Shown here: one piece after another, positions 1 to 7,763 of the stretch
Position numbering within the stretch: the stretch's first letter is position 1
Layout: each line of letters begins with the position of its first letter
Translations under genes and position numbers: made by a program
Assembly: GCA_023436775.1 (NCBI GenBank)
Contig: JAEZHW010000013.1
Span: 1-28,883, forward strand
DNA length: 28,883 nucleotides
Direction: 5' to 3'
Origin: Actinomycetes bacterium
GTDB lineage: Bacteria > Actinomycetota > Actinomycetes > Actinomycetales > Microbacteriaceae
The notes under the pieces: generated by a model
Told to the model about the DNA's origin: nothing
The model's database searches: none
The model's input: the letters and a program-made list of their open reading frames with translations, nothing else

Positions 1-73
1 GCACCGCAGCGGCCTTCTCCTCGCTCGAGTAGCGACGCGTCGTCGGCTTCCCATTCGCCAGTTCCTTCGGCAT
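1..73 (-). CDS. IS3-family transposase OrfA, N-terminal fragment (contig edge)
   Basis: Reading leftwards from an ATG at 73, 24 codons run off the window edge. The peptide begins MPKELANGKPTTRRYSSEEK, which I recognise as the start of an OrfA protein of IS3-family elements common in Micrococcales; OrfA is the helix-turn-helix half of the transposase. A purine-rich stretch (GGATGGAG) precedes the ATG. Only about a quarter of OrfA is visible, so the family call rests on memory of this N-terminus plus the terminal repeat at 101-127. A contig ending in an IS copy is what assembly breaks at repeats produce. Confidence 0.65.
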   Translation of the reverse strand, partial: MPKELANGKPTTRRYSSEEKAAAV

Positions 74-127
74 GACTCCATCCTCGTTTCCAAGGTCAGG
101 AGCCTCCAACAAACTCAGGGCGCTTCA
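1..127 (-). mobile_element. IS3-like insertion sequence, partial, with one terminal end
   Basis: The OrfA start lies at 73, and read on the minus strand the sequence at 127-101 begins TGAAGCGCCCTGAGTTTG. IS3-family ends begin with TG and often with TGAA(C/G)CGCCC, so I place the element's outer end at 127. The other end and the target duplication lie outside the window. The reading frame that starts at 72 on the plus strand begins inside this element and crosses its end, so that start is a by-product of the insertion. Confidence 0.55.
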
Positions 128-713
128 AACCGCGGCAGGATGGCGGGTTGTCGAAGTGCCGAGCTGGGCGCGTGCACTCCTTGATGCGAAGGCTGCTCAG
201 GCCCAGTCGCCAACGACGCTGCTGCTTCGCGGGCGAGCTGAAAAAGTCCTTGCCGCCAACCTTCGGCGCGCGCTCAGGGACGCTATGGCAGGCAGTGAGC
301 TCGAGGGCGTGCCGGGCGTCGACCTCAAGGCCGGCCGTCGGCGGGTCATCGACCAGCTCGCTGGCATCGACCCTGTCCTGGCCGCGCGGCAGGCTGGCCA
401 CGCCAGCACCTCTACGGCGAAGGCGTACTCATCCGCCCGGCCTGTCTCGCTGAACGCCGGGCAGCTAGTGGACCCGGATGCAGCCACGAAATCTGAGCTC
501 CTCAACGCACTGCTCGCTCTATTGCGCGATGCAGGCTTCCAGCTCTGGGATTCAGGCGACGGCATCTGGGAGCCGACCGTCATAGTGCAGCTCAACGACC
601 TGAGGCTCGAGCCCGGGAAAGAACACAGAAAACTCGCGAAATCCATCGCCGCCAGGGCCGCAAGCGGAGCCTGGCAACCTCGAGTAATCCTCGCCAGCGA
701 TTACGTCCTCTGA
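128..713 (+). pseudogene. tyrosine recombinase/integrase C-terminal remnant, cut by the IS element
   Basis: The open frame from the IS end to TGA at 711-713 encodes about 194 residues. Its first half resembles the C-terminal catalytic domain of phage-type integrases: a segment like the usual basic strand and helix (LRRALRDAM), then AARQAGHASTSTAKAY, which matches the box holding the conserved His and the Tyr nucleophile. The HxxR box is poor (VDLKAGRRR in place of H-x-L-R), so the protein is probably dead even without the truncation. The last ~85 residues match nothing I know. It lies 89 bp from the 3' end of tRNA-Lys, a usual integrase target, which suggests the relic of an island integrated at that tRNA. 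Confidence 0.5.
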
Positions 714-768
714 GGTAAAGAGGTAAATAAAGGGGTAACGGCTTGGCTCAAGGAGGCCAGAATCGGCA

Positions 769-800
769 AGAAAAAACCCTGGCTCACCAGGGTTTTTCTC
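769..800 (-). terminator. Rho-independent terminator of tRNA-Lys
   Basis: Arms 774-782 and 787-795 (AAACCCTGG / CCAGGGTTT) form a perfect 9-bp stem with a 4-nt loop. On the minus strand it is followed by a run of T. It starts directly after the mature tRNA 3' end. Confidence 0.85.
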
Positions 801-801
801 G

Positions 802-874
<73 letters not shown>

Positions 875-901
875 TCGCTGGTCTCGGACCAACGAGGAAC
901 A

Positions 902-907
902 ACATTA
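902..907 (-). promoter_or_regulatory. possible -10 box for tRNA-Lys
   Basis: TAATGT on the minus strand lies 27 nt upstream of the mature tRNA 5' end, a plausible -10 position for a short 5' leader. No good -35 box is visible. Confidence 0.3.
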
Positions 908-993
908 CCATGTTCTGGAGGGCTTTGTTGCACACTCCACCCGAATGCGCCGCCCGAATCCGATTTTCTTTCCTGCCCACCCCTGGAGGTCCC

Positions 994-1494
994 ATGAGCA
1001 CGTCCGCGCCCACCCCGAACCGCACGATTCTGGCGGCGGGTGACGTGGCCCCGGACTTCACACTCACCGACCAATACGGCAAGGAACGCTCGCTCAGCGA
1101 CTACAGCGGCCGCCGCCTCGCCATCTTCTTCTACCCGGCGGCGAACACGGTGGGGTGCACCAAGCAGGCCTGCGACTTCCGCGACAGCCTGCCCGCACTG
1201 CAGGCCGCCGGGATCGACGTGGTTGGCATCTCGAAGGATGAGACCGAGGCGATTGCCCGCTTCACCGAGAACCAGTCACTGACCTACCCGCTGCTGTCCG
1301 ACCCCAGCCTCACAGTCCACCACGCCTATGGCGCCTTCGGTGACAAGAACAGCTACGGGAAGATCATCCAGGCCGTGATTCGCTCGACCTTCATCATCGA
1401 CGCCGAAGGCCGGATCGAGCACGCACTGTACAACGTGCGGGCCACCGGTCACGTAGCGCGTCTGCGCAAGTTGCTGGGACTCGACGCCAGCTAA
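994..1494 (+). CDS. bcp: thioredoxin-dependent thiol peroxidase, BCP/PrxQ-type peroxiredoxin
   Basis: A 166-residue cytoplasmic peroxiredoxin that reduces hydrogen and organic peroxides using thioredoxin. The thioredoxin-fold start (GDVAPDFTLTDQYG) is followed by FFYPAANTVGCTKQACDFRD, the BCP active site. Cys55 is the expected peroxidatic cysteine and Cys60, five residues on, the resolving cysteine, as in the atypical two-Cys BCP group. A conserved Arg lies in AVIRSTFIID. The frame is open from 871, but the ATG at 994 has a strong GGAGGT site at 985-990 and gives the usual family length, so I chose it. The gene is transcribed away from tRNA-Lys and stands alone. Confidence 0.92.
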   Translation: MSTSAPTPNRTILAAGDVAPDFTLTDQYGKERSLSDYSGRRLAIFFYPAANTVGCTKQACDFRDSLPALQAAGIDVVGISKDETEAIARFTENQSLTYPLLSDPSLTVHHAYGAFGDKNSYGKIIQAVIRSTFIIDAEGRIEHALYNVRATGHVARLRKLLGLDAS

Positions 1495-1545
1495 GCACCC
1501 CGAACAGGACGGCGCCCCGACAGCGAGCTGTGCGACAGCGTCGCG

Positions 1546-1989
1546 CTACTCAGCGTCGCGACGAGGGCCGCCGGCCGCGAACCACGCGGTGACCGGGCCG
1601 CTCAGCAGCGCGATCGCGGCAGCGATGGCTGGCAGCAGAATCAGGCCGGCCAGCGCTGGCTGCGCCTCGTCCCCTTGCAACAGGCCGAGGCCGATGGCGA
1701 ACTGGAAGACAATGAGCGCAAAGGCGGAGGCACGACCGATCCCTCGGGCTTCGAAGCACCAGCGGATGGCCAGCACGATCCACACGCCCATGACCAGCAG
1801 CAGCACGGCGAGTGCGGCCGCCAGTTCCACCGAGGTCGGCGCCGCGCTCGGCACCACACCGGCGATGCCAAGGATGTCCCAGACGGCACCACCGAAGACC
1901 GCCAAGGCCTGCAGTCCGAGCAGGGCAATGACGATCCAGAACGGGGCCGGAGCGGCGGATTTTGCAGATGCTGAGAATTCTTCGTTCAC
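1546..1989 (-). CDS. small four-TM membrane protein, unknown function
   Basis: 147 residues beginning at a GTG (1987-1989). Four hydrophobic segments are visible at roughly residues 16-40, 55-76, 86-104 and 110-135, with a short soluble tail rich in charged residues. I recognise no family motif. The start is uncertain because no clear Shine-Dalgarno site precedes it. The gene is convergent with the peroxiredoxin gene and divergent from whiB1, with a 181-bp intergenic region between this start and the whiB1 start. Confidence 0.7.
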   Translation of the reverse strand: MNEEFSASAKSAAPAPFWIVIALLGLQALAVFGGAVWDILGIAGVVPSAAPTSVELAAALAVLLLVMGVWIVLAIRWCFEARGIGRASAFALIVFQFAIGLGLLQGDEAQPALAGLILLPAIAAAIALLSGPVTAWFAAGGPRRDAE

Positions 1990-2096
1990 AGGAATTTCCC
2001 ATACCTGGGTATTGATCGGCCCGCGAGTCTATGGGACGATTGATGGCAGAGCGCGCCGGAATTCCTCGACTCCGCTCTCACTCTCGGCGTTGGAGT

Positions 2097-2113
2097 GTTA
2101 GCCCCACTCTAAC
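2097..2113. promoter_or_regulatory. small inverted repeat in the whiB1 promoter region
   Basis: GTTAG and CTAAC (2097-2101 and 2109-2113) form an inverted repeat with a 7-nt spacer, 58 bp before the whiB1 start. The position suits an operator, but I know of no regulator with this site. I could not place convincing -35/-10 boxes around it. Confidence 0.25.
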
Positions 2114-2170
2114 CCCATCTCAGGCCATATACCCGGCCACCGTTCCCCCCGGTACAAGGAGCAATGCACC

Positions 2171-2419
2171 ATGGATTGGCGCGATAAGGCAGCCTGCCTT
2201 GAAGCAGACCCCGAACTGTTTTTCCCCGTTGGCAACACGGGTCCCGCCGTCGAGCAGATTGAGAAGGCGAAGTCCGTCTGCGCCAACTGCTCGGTGACCG
2301 AAATCTGCCTGCAGTACGCCCTCGAGACCGGTCAGGACTCGGGCGTGTGGGGCGGACTCAGCGAAGACGAGCGTCGCGCCCTCAAGCGCCGTGCCGCTCG
2401 CGCCCGCCGAGCCTCCTAA
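2171..2419 (+). CDS. whiB1: WhiB1-type iron-sulfur transcriptional regulator
   Basis: 82 residues with all WhiB hallmarks. Four cysteines (C9, C37, C40, C46) ligate a 4Fe-4S cluster, the GVWGG turn is present, and a basic C-terminal tail (RRALKRRAARARRAS) should contact DNA. The MDWR start and ELFFPVGNTGPA segment match actinobacterial WhiB1, an essential NO-responsive regulator in mycobacteria that binds the housekeeping sigma factor. AAGGAG at 2156-2161 supports the ATG at 2171. The nearby pdtaS-like kinase gene repeats the whiB1-pdtaS neighbourhood known in mycobacteria, here with a phosphofructokinase gene between them. A strong terminator follows. Confidence 0.93.
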   Translation: MDWRDKAACLEADPELFFPVGNTGPAVEQIEKAKSVCANCSVTEICLQYALETGQDSGVWGGLSEDERRALKRRAARARRAS

Positions 2420-2433
2420 GATCTCAACGAAGA

Positions 2434-2468
2434 AGCCCCGCGCAGGGGGAACATGCGCGGGGCTTTTT
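2434..2468 (+). terminator. Rho-independent terminator of whiB1
   Basis: Arms 2434-2444 and 2454-2464 (AGCCCCGCGCA / TGCGCGGGGCT) form an 11-bp GC-rich stem followed by TTTT. The convergent phosphofructokinase gene ends 26 bp away, and on its strand the stem is followed by CTTCTT, so it may work in both directions. Confidence 0.88.
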
Positions 2469-2493
2469 CTGTGCCCGAAATCGGGTGGAGGAT

Positions 2494-3516
2494 CTAACCG
2501 AAGAGAACGGCAGCCTCGTCGTACCGGTCGTCCGGCACCGTCTTGAGCTTGCCGAGGGCCTCGTCGAAGGGCACCGTGACAATGTCGGTGCCGCGCAGCG
2601 CGACCATCTGGCCCCACTGCTCCCGCTGCACTGTGCCCAGCACCGCCATGCCGAGGCGGGTGGCGAGCACGCGGTCGAAAGCGGTGGGGGTACCACCACG
2701 CTGAATGTGACCGAGGGTGGTCGCACGCGTCTCAATGCCGGTGCGCTCCTCAATCAGCGGAGCGAGCAGCTCGCCGATGCCACCGAGGCGCGGACGACCG
2801 AAGGCGTCCAAGCCGCGCTCGGAGTGCGCGTCGTCCATGGTGTCCAGGGCGAAGCCCTCAGCAACAACCACGAGCGGGGCACGACCACGGTCCGCCGCCG
2901 ACGTCACCCACTTGGTGATCTGGTCGAGGCTGGTCTTGCGTTCCGGAATCAGGATGGCGTGCGCGCCGGCAGCCATGCCCGAGTGCAGGGCGATCCAGCC
3001 CACGTGACGGCCCATCACCTCGGCGATCATGCACCGGCCGTGCGAGTCACCGGTGGTGCGCAGGCGGTCCATGGCGTCGGTCGCGATCTGCACGGCGGTG
3101 TCAAAACCGAAGGTGTAGTCGGTGGCCGATAAGTCATTGTCGATGGTCTTCGGCACGCCGACGATGCGGACGCCCTCATCGGTGAGGCGCTTCGCGGCAG
3201 CGAGCGTACCCTCACCACCGATAGCGATGATGGCGTCGATGCCGTGCTCGGTCATCACCTCGTTGATGCGCGGCACGCCACCGTACTCAAACGGGTTCGT
3301 GCGGCTCGAGCCGAGGATGGTGCCACCCTGCTTGGCGATACCCTTCACCTCGTGACGGGTCAGCGGCATGATGTCCGCCTCCAGCACGCCACGCCAGCCG
3401 CCACGGAAGCCGACGAACTCGTGACCGTACTGAGTCGAGCCTGCTAGGACTGCTGCGCGGATGACCGCGTTCAGACCGGGAGCATCGCCCCCGCTGGTAA
3501 ACATTCCAATTCGCAC
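2494..3516 (-). CDS. pfkA: 6-phosphofructokinase, actinobacterial group III type
   Basis: A 340-residue cytoplasmic glycolytic kinase converting fructose 6-phosphate to fructose 1,6-bisphosphate. Near the N-terminus is the loop TSGGDAPGLNAVIRA. GGEGT (residues 100-104) has Gly at the site that is Asp in PPi-dependent enzymes, which favours ATP as donor. PKTIDND (122-128) carries the catalytic Asp and the Lys typical of group III and PPi-type enzymes. GRHVGWIAL and PERK follow. The GTG at 3516 gives the normal N-terminus; the frame extends upstream to 3573 but that part is not family-like. The gene is downstream of pdtaS on the same strand, 66 bp apart. A CATGAT box 6 nt before the GTG could give a leaderless transcript. 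Confidence 0.93.
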   Translation of the reverse strand: MRIGMFTSGGDAPGLNAVIRAAVLAGSTQYGHEFVGFRGGWRGVLEADIMPLTRHEVKGIAKQGGTILGSSRTNPFEYGGVPRINEVMTEHGIDAIIAIGGEGTLAAAKRLTDEGVRIVGVPKTIDNDLSATDYTFGFDTAVQIATDAMDRLRTTGDSHGRCMIAEVMGRHVGWIALHSGMAAGAHAILIPERKTSLDQITKWVTSAADRGRAPLVVVAEGFALDTMDDAHSERGLDAFGRPRLGGIGELLAPLIEERTGIETRATTLGHIQRGGTPTAFDRVLATRLGMAVLGTVQREQWGQMVALRGTDIVTVPFDEALGKLKTVPDDRYDEAAVLFG

Positions 3517-3582
3517 CCGTCCATCATGGCGCGCAAAGTCAAAAAACGGAAACCGATAAGAGCGCTTCCACAATCCAAGCGT

Positions 3583-5088
3583 TTAGGAATTGTTACGTCG
3601 CCCAGGCCGGTCCAGGAATGGCACCTCGATCGTGACCGCGGTGCCCTCGCCCTCCATGGTGTGCCAATCGATCGTGCCAGACAATTCGCCCTGAATCAGG
3701 GTGCGCACGATCTGGGTGCCGAGGCCCTGACCGACCTGGCCCTCGGCCAGACCCACCCCGTTATCAATGACCTGCACTCGCAGGAACTCCGGGGTGCGCT
3801 CGGCGTTGATAGTCACCTTGCCATCGGCGCGACCGGCGAGCCCGTGCTCGACCGCGTTCGTCACCAGTTCGGTCAGCGCCACCGCAAGCGGCGTGGCGTA
3901 TTCACTCGGCAGGATGCCGAACTTGCCGTGCTTCTCGGGCCGCACCACGGTATTGCCGGTGGCTGCCACCTCAGCGGTGAGCTGCAACACCCGATTGAAG
4001 ACCTCGTCGAAGTCGACCTTCTGGGTCAGGCCCTCGGACAGGGTGTCATGGACAACCGCGATCGAGGCGACGCGGCGCATTGCCTGATGCAGCGCCTCGC
4101 GGGTGGATTCGGAGTGGCTGCGACGGGCCTGGATGCGCAGCAGCGAGGCCACGGTCTGCAGGTTGTTCTTCACCCGGTGGTGAATCTCACGAATCGTCGC
4201 GTCCTTGGTGATGAGTTCGCGCTCCTGGTGACGCACCTCGGTGACGTCACGGCAGAGCACGATCGCGCCGATGCGTTCGCCCTGGTCACGCAGCGGAATG
4301 GCCCGCAGCGAAACGGTGACGCCTCGGGATTCAATGTCGGTCCGCCACGGCGCGCGACCGGTGACCACCAGCGGCAAGGACTCGTCCACGATCAGGCGGC
4401 CCTGCAGGAGGCCGGTGGTCACTTCGGCCAGAATGCGGCCTTCGAGCTCGTCGTCGAAGCCCATCCGGTTGAATGCGGACAGCGCGTTCGGGCTAGCGAA
4501 GGTGACCTGGCCGTCCACGTCAAGGCGGATCAAACCGTCCGATGCGCGAGGCGCGCCGCGCCGCGGGCCGGTCGGCGCCCCCAGGTCGGGGAAGTCACCG
4601 GTCGCCACCATCGAGAAGAGGTCGTTGGCGCACTCGTTGAAGGTGAGTTCCTGGCGCGAGGGGTTGCGCGTATCGCTGAGGTTCGCGTGCCGAGTCAGCA
4701 CCGCGATCGGCGCACCGAGGTCGCGGGCCTGGCTCGAGGGTCGGCGACGCACCGGGACGGCGCGAACGCGGGTCGGGGTCTCTTCGTACCAGGCGGGCGT
4801 GGTGGTGTCGACGATCCGGCCGGTGCGGAAGGCCTCATCGACCTGCTCGGCCCACTCTTCACGGATGCGCTGACCGACAAAGTCACGGTAGAACAGCGTG
4901 GCGGCACCGGACGAGCGCGCCTGCGCAACGGCGATATAGCCGCCGCCCTGGGCGGGCACCCACAGCACGAGGTCCGCGAACGACAGGTCGGCTAGCAGCT
5001 GCGCGTCCGCGACGAGCATGTGCAGCCAGTCGATGTCTGCCTCGGAGGCAAATCCTTGTTCGCTGACGAGATCGCTAAGCACTGACAC
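3583..5088 (-). CDS. pdtaS: PdtaS-type cytosolic sensor histidine kinase
   Basis: 501 residues, no TM segment. Order: an N-terminal GAF-like domain (about 20-160), a PAS domain (about 183-285), a HisKA_2 dimerisation/phosphoacceptor helix with EIHHRVKNNLQTV (301-313; His303 or His304 the acceptor), then a HATPase with N box (ELVTNAVEHG, 407-416), G1 DNGVG (442-446) and G2 GLGTQI (455-460). This is the layout of mycobacterial PdtaS, which phosphorylates the RNA-binding antiterminator PdtaR; no pdtaR is in the window. Two starts compete: GTG at 5088, six nt after TAGGCT (leaderless), and GTG at 5082, eight nt after GGAG (SD-led). They differ by two residues. Confidence 0.93.
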   Translation of the reverse strand: MSVLSDLVSEQGFASEADIDWLHMLVADAQLLADLSFADLVLWVPAQGGGYIAVAQARSSGAATLFYRDFVGQRIREEWAEQVDEAFRTGRIVDTTTPAWYEETPTRVRAVPVRRRPSSQARDLGAPIAVLTRHANLSDTRNPSRQELTFNECANDLFSMVATGDFPDLGAPTGPRRGAPRASDGLIRLDVDGQVTFASPNALSAFNRMGFDDELEGRILAEVTTGLLQGRLIVDESLPLVVTGRAPWRTDIESRGVTVSLRAIPLRDQGERIGAIVLCRDVTEVRHQERELITKDATIREIHHRVKNNLQTVASLLRIQARRSHSESTREALHQAMRRVASIAVVHDTLSEGLTQKVDFDEVFNRVLQLTAEVAATGNTVVRPEKHGKFGILPSEYATPLAVALTELVTNAVEHGLAGRADGKVTINAERTPEFLRVQVIDNGVGLAEGQVGQGLGTQIVRTLIQGELSGTIDWHTMEGEGTAVTIEVPFLDRPGRRNNS

Positions 5089-5094
5089 GGCTCC

Positions 5095-5100
5095 AGCCTA
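5095..5100 (-). promoter_or_regulatory. -10 box of pdtaS (leaderless candidate)
   Basis: TAGGCT on the minus strand ends 6 nt before the GTG at 5088, so transcription should begin at or next to the start codon. It lies in the 51-bp gap after the upstream ATPase gene. Confidence 0.5.
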
Positions 5101-5139
5101 GACGGGCTGGCAGGCCCATGGTGCTCCGCGCGGCAGAGA

Positions 5140-6516
5140 CTAACTGAGGGCGGCGGCCGCGCCGGACTGACTCCCCCACCGGGTCGGCTTGGATTTCGCA
5201 CCGCGGCGCGGCTTGGCCGGCGCTGTGGGGACATCCATGAGCGCAGCGGCGAGTTCCACGATCGCGGCTCGCAGGCCGGAGCCGCTCGTCGCCTCGACCA
5301 GCGGTCCGCCCGTGAGCGCCGCCGCGTCCACGGCCGCCAGGTCCCACGGCAGGAAGCCCGCCGCGTCAACGCTGGCGAATCGCTGCAGGGCAGCACTGAC
5401 TTGCTGTTTCGGTGCCGCACCGAAGGGCCCCGGCCGCACCTTGTTGACCACCACCAGTATCCGGGCATGACCGACCGCATCCAGCAGTTCCGGATAGTGC
5501 CGCAGGAATCGGGAGATCCCGAGCGGATCGGCAGCCACCACCGCGACCACGACGTCGGCAGCCCGCAGCGTCGCCAGCGTGGCAGCGTTCCGGCGTGGGG
5601 CACGGCGGTCACTGATCAGGTGCTCATCCTGTTCCAGCGGGGCGGCAACGTCCACGATGGTGCAACCAGCCATGCCGCGGGCGATGTCGAGGACGCTGGT
5701 CACCTTCGCCTCGGCCAGTTCCGGCCAGCGTGTGGGATTCGCAATCCCGGTGAGCACCCGCGGGCCGCCCCTGCCAGCGCGGCGGGAGAGGCGATCGAGT
5801 TCGATTGCGTCCAACTCACCGAGTCCCGCGAGCCGGCACGCCGCCGCCAGCCCGGGCGCCTCGTCCAGCAGTCCGAGCGTGGCGGCGATGGCAGCAGCAT
5901 GTACATCGGCGTCGATCAGCAGGGTGTCGACTCCAAGTCGGCTGGCCTCGACGGCGAGGTTCACGGCCAGGGTGGTCCGACCAGGGCTGCCGGGAGCACC
6001 CCACACCGCAATCACACGACCGCCGGCTGCAGCAGTGGGCGGATGCCAGACTGGCGCCCCTGGGTCGGTGTGCGCTGCTGCCCCGAACCCGGCGACCGCA
6101 CCGGTGTTCGTCCGCGGTGGCAGCGATGAACCGGTCGCGGTGAGCCCCGGGGCGATCGTGCTGACGGTGGCAGGCCCAGCCGGCACGGTACCATCGATCA
6201 GCCCGATCACCTCCGGCCACGAGGCGGTAGTGTCGGCCAGTTCGAAGACGCCGGCCTGCACCGCGGCGGCACGTTCGGCCGCGTCGGCCGCAATCCCGAT
6301 CAGGCGCACTCCGGCACGGTCGCACCGCCCGACCCAGGCTGCACTGAGCAGACCGGCACTCACCACGGCGATACTGGCGCCACTACTGAGCACCCGCTCC
6401 AGCCCCAGCGCGTCCGGGGTGATCAGCGCCACGTCGTAGCCGGCGCGTCGGGCCTCGGCGTGCAGGCGTTGGCAGGTCGGCTCGGGCAGGACCAGCAGGA
6501 TGTCGGGCTCGCTCAT
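5140..6516 (-). CDS. CpaE/TadZ-like MinD-family ATPase
   Basis: 458 residues. The N-terminal ~110 residues look like a degenerate receiver-type domain (ILLVLPE..., LITPDALGLERVL, IGIAADAAERAAAVQAGVFEL), followed by a flexible Gly/Pro/Ala-rich linker and a MinD/ParA-type ATPase from ~166. The P-loop reads GAPGSPGRTT (173-182) with Arg180 where the invariant Lys sits, and the MinD signature Lys is also absent. LLIDADVH (199-206) supplies the expected acidic strand. This matches the actinobacterial CpaE-like group tied to Flp/Tad pili. The start overlaps the stop of the upstream SAF gene by 4 bp (ATGA), so the two are translationally coupled. No TadA, TadB, TadC or pilin gene is in the window. 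Confidence 0.78.
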   Translation of the reverse strand: MSEPDILLVLPEPTCQRLHAEARRAGYDVALITPDALGLERVLSSGASIAVVSAGLLSAAWVGRCDRAGVRLIGIAADAAERAAAVQAGVFELADTTASWPEVIGLIDGTVPAGPATVSTIAPGLTATGSSLPPRTNTGAVAGFGAAAHTDPGAPVWHPPTAAAGGRVIAVWGAPGSPGRTTLAVNLAVEASRLGVDTLLIDADVHAAAIAATLGLLDEAPGLAAACRLAGLGELDAIELDRLSRRAGRGGPRVLTGIANPTRWPELAEAKVTSVLDIARGMAGCTIVDVAAPLEQDEHLISDRRAPRRNAATLATLRAADVVVAVVAADPLGISRFLRHYPELLDAVGHARILVVVNKVRPGPFGAAPKQQVSAALQRFASVDAAGFLPWDLAAVDAAALTGGPLVEATSGSGLRAAIVELAAALMDVPTAPAKPRRGAKSKPTRWGSQSGAAAALS

Positions 6517-7292
6517 CGCGCCTCCCCGGCGGGAGCCGCGACGGCGTCATCATCCTCGGCGTTCGGGACGAGCACGTCCGCCCCGAGTACAGGCACTCCC
6601 ATCGGCTCCGGCTGAGCCAGCGGGAGCGTCGTGGGCACCAGCGAGAGTTGAGCACCACCGGTGACCGCGGCGAGGACTTCTGGCAGCAGCAGCCGCGGTA
6701 CCAGGATCTCAACGGCGGTGCCGTCGCTCACGCCGCGGAACAGGCCCGCTTCGTCGGATGCGACGACCCGCAGCACCGGAGTGGCTGCCAGCAATTGGAC
6801 CGGCGCAGCGTAGCTGTTCATGGCCAACGGCGCCGCCGACCACACCTCGACCACGCTGCCGGCCACCACTGCTCCGGCCAGTTCATGGTTGACGGTGACC
6901 ACGACCGCGGCGTGATCGACACTGGTGCTGCGGCCGATCGCATCGATTGGCACCAGCTCACCAGCGGCGATAGTGCGGGTAATCAGCAGTGGCACGTCTG
7001 GCAGGTCGCCCGGCCGCAGATACTTCGTGGACGAGGCGCCGAGCACCACCTCCACCGGTACCAAGTCGGCCGGATCCAGCGGCTGTCCCGGCAGCAGGGC
7101 GGTGCGCGCGGCATAGACCGGTGCAGTCTTGTCTGCCGCCTGCACGATGCTCGCTACCCCGGCGATCGAGCCCAGCACCAGCACCACACCCACGAGCATG
7201 CGCGGCTCAATCCGTACCTTTCGGCGGGGTGCGTCGTTTCTGGCGGACGAGGTCGTCCGCGCCGCAACAGCGTGGGCGAAGTCGGTGCTCAT
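6513..7292 (-). CDS. SAF-domain membrane protein, CpaB/RcpC-like
   Basis: 259 residues. A basic cytoplasmic N-terminus leads to one TM helix at about 33-52, then an extracytoplasmic SAF/CpaB-like domain (about 58-125: PVYAARTALLPGQPLDPADL, RTIAAGELVPIDAIG), a further β-rich region, and an acidic Ala/Pro tail. CpaB-type proteins help assemble the outer part of Flp pilus machines; in monoderm bacteria the role is unclear. The frame is open to 7391, but the ATG at 7292 follows AAAGGAAG, so I start there. It is coupled to the CpaE-like gene downstream and divergent from the HTH gene at 7429. Confidence 0.78.
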   Translation of the reverse strand: MSTDFAHAVAARTTSSARNDAPRRKVRIEPRMLVGVVLVLGSIAGVASIVQAADKTAPVYAARTALLPGQPLDPADLVPVEVVLGASSTKYLRPGDLPDVPLLITRTIAAGELVPIDAIGRSTSVDHAAVVVTVNHELAGAVVAGSVVEVWSAAPLAMNSYAAPVQLLAATPVLRVVASDEAGLFRGVSDGTAVEILVPRLLLPEVLAAVTGGAQLSLVPTTLPLAQPEPMGVPVLGADVLVPNAEDDDAVAAPAGEAR

Positions 7293-7428
7293 GGCTTCCT
7301 TTCCGCATGCGGCCCCTGCCGCAGCGTCCGCCGCTATGGTGCAGACCAGCCGAGGCCCGGCGCAGAAGTTATCCACAACTTGCGACAGCACGCCCCACCC
7401 AACGACCCGGCGGGATCACAATGAAGCC

Positions 7429-7701
7429 ATGCGTATCGTCACTGATGCAGACCTGCCGACCCCACGCGGCCGGTTCCTCACGCCCGCCGAAGTCGCTGAA
7501 CTCCTGGCGATTACTCCCGACGAGGTGCAGACCCTGATCGATTCCGGTGAACTGCCGGCCATTCGCCTGGGCGCGATCGGCCTGTGGCGCGTCAGTCAGG
7601 ACGACCTCGAAGGGTACATCGACGACCGGCATGAAATTGCCCGTCGAATGAGCCAGTTCAACGGTTCTGACCTCCCCACCGTGGTCGACCTCTTCCGCTA
7701 G
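7429..7701 (+). CDS. excisionase/AlpA-like helix-turn-helix DNA-binding protein
   Basis: 90 residues. FLTPAEVAELLAITPDEVQTLIDSGELPAIRLG is a textbook HTH_17/MerR-like segment (residues ~16-48), followed by GLWRVSQDDLEGYIDD, the usual wing, and a ~30-residue C-terminal extension. It probably binds DNA as a small regulator. It is divergent from the SAF/CpaE-like pair and may control it; this is inference from position. The frame is open from 7129, but that part overlaps the SAF gene start. ATG at 7429 has no good SD; CACAAT lies 6 nt upstream, a weak leaderless -10. A terminal SDLPTVVDLFR motif is retained, whose meaning is unknown to me. Confidence 0.8.
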   Translation: MRIVTDADLPTPRGRFLTPAEVAELLAITPDEVQTLIDSGELPAIRLGAIGLWRVSQDDLEGYIDDRHEIARRMSQFNGSDLPTVVDLFR

Positions 7702-7751
7702 GCAGACCCGCCCGGCCCGGCAGCAGCGCGTCGACGTCCGGGCCGAGCAGG

Positions 7752-7757
7752 TATCCT
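7752..7757 (+). promoter_or_regulatory. -10 box of the S9 peptidase gene (leaderless candidate)
   Basis: TATCCT ends 6 nt before the ATG at 7764, and no Shine-Dalgarno site is present. TCGACG at 7731-7736 is a weak -35 candidate with 15-bp spacing. Confidence 0.5.
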
Positions 7758-7763
7758 GCGAGC

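Noticed and set aside
3526..4995. 489-residue frame antisense to pdtaS
   Set aside because: Its protein is rich in Gly, Arg, His and Gln with no family features, while the opposite strand encodes a complete PdtaS. It is a high-GC shadow frame.
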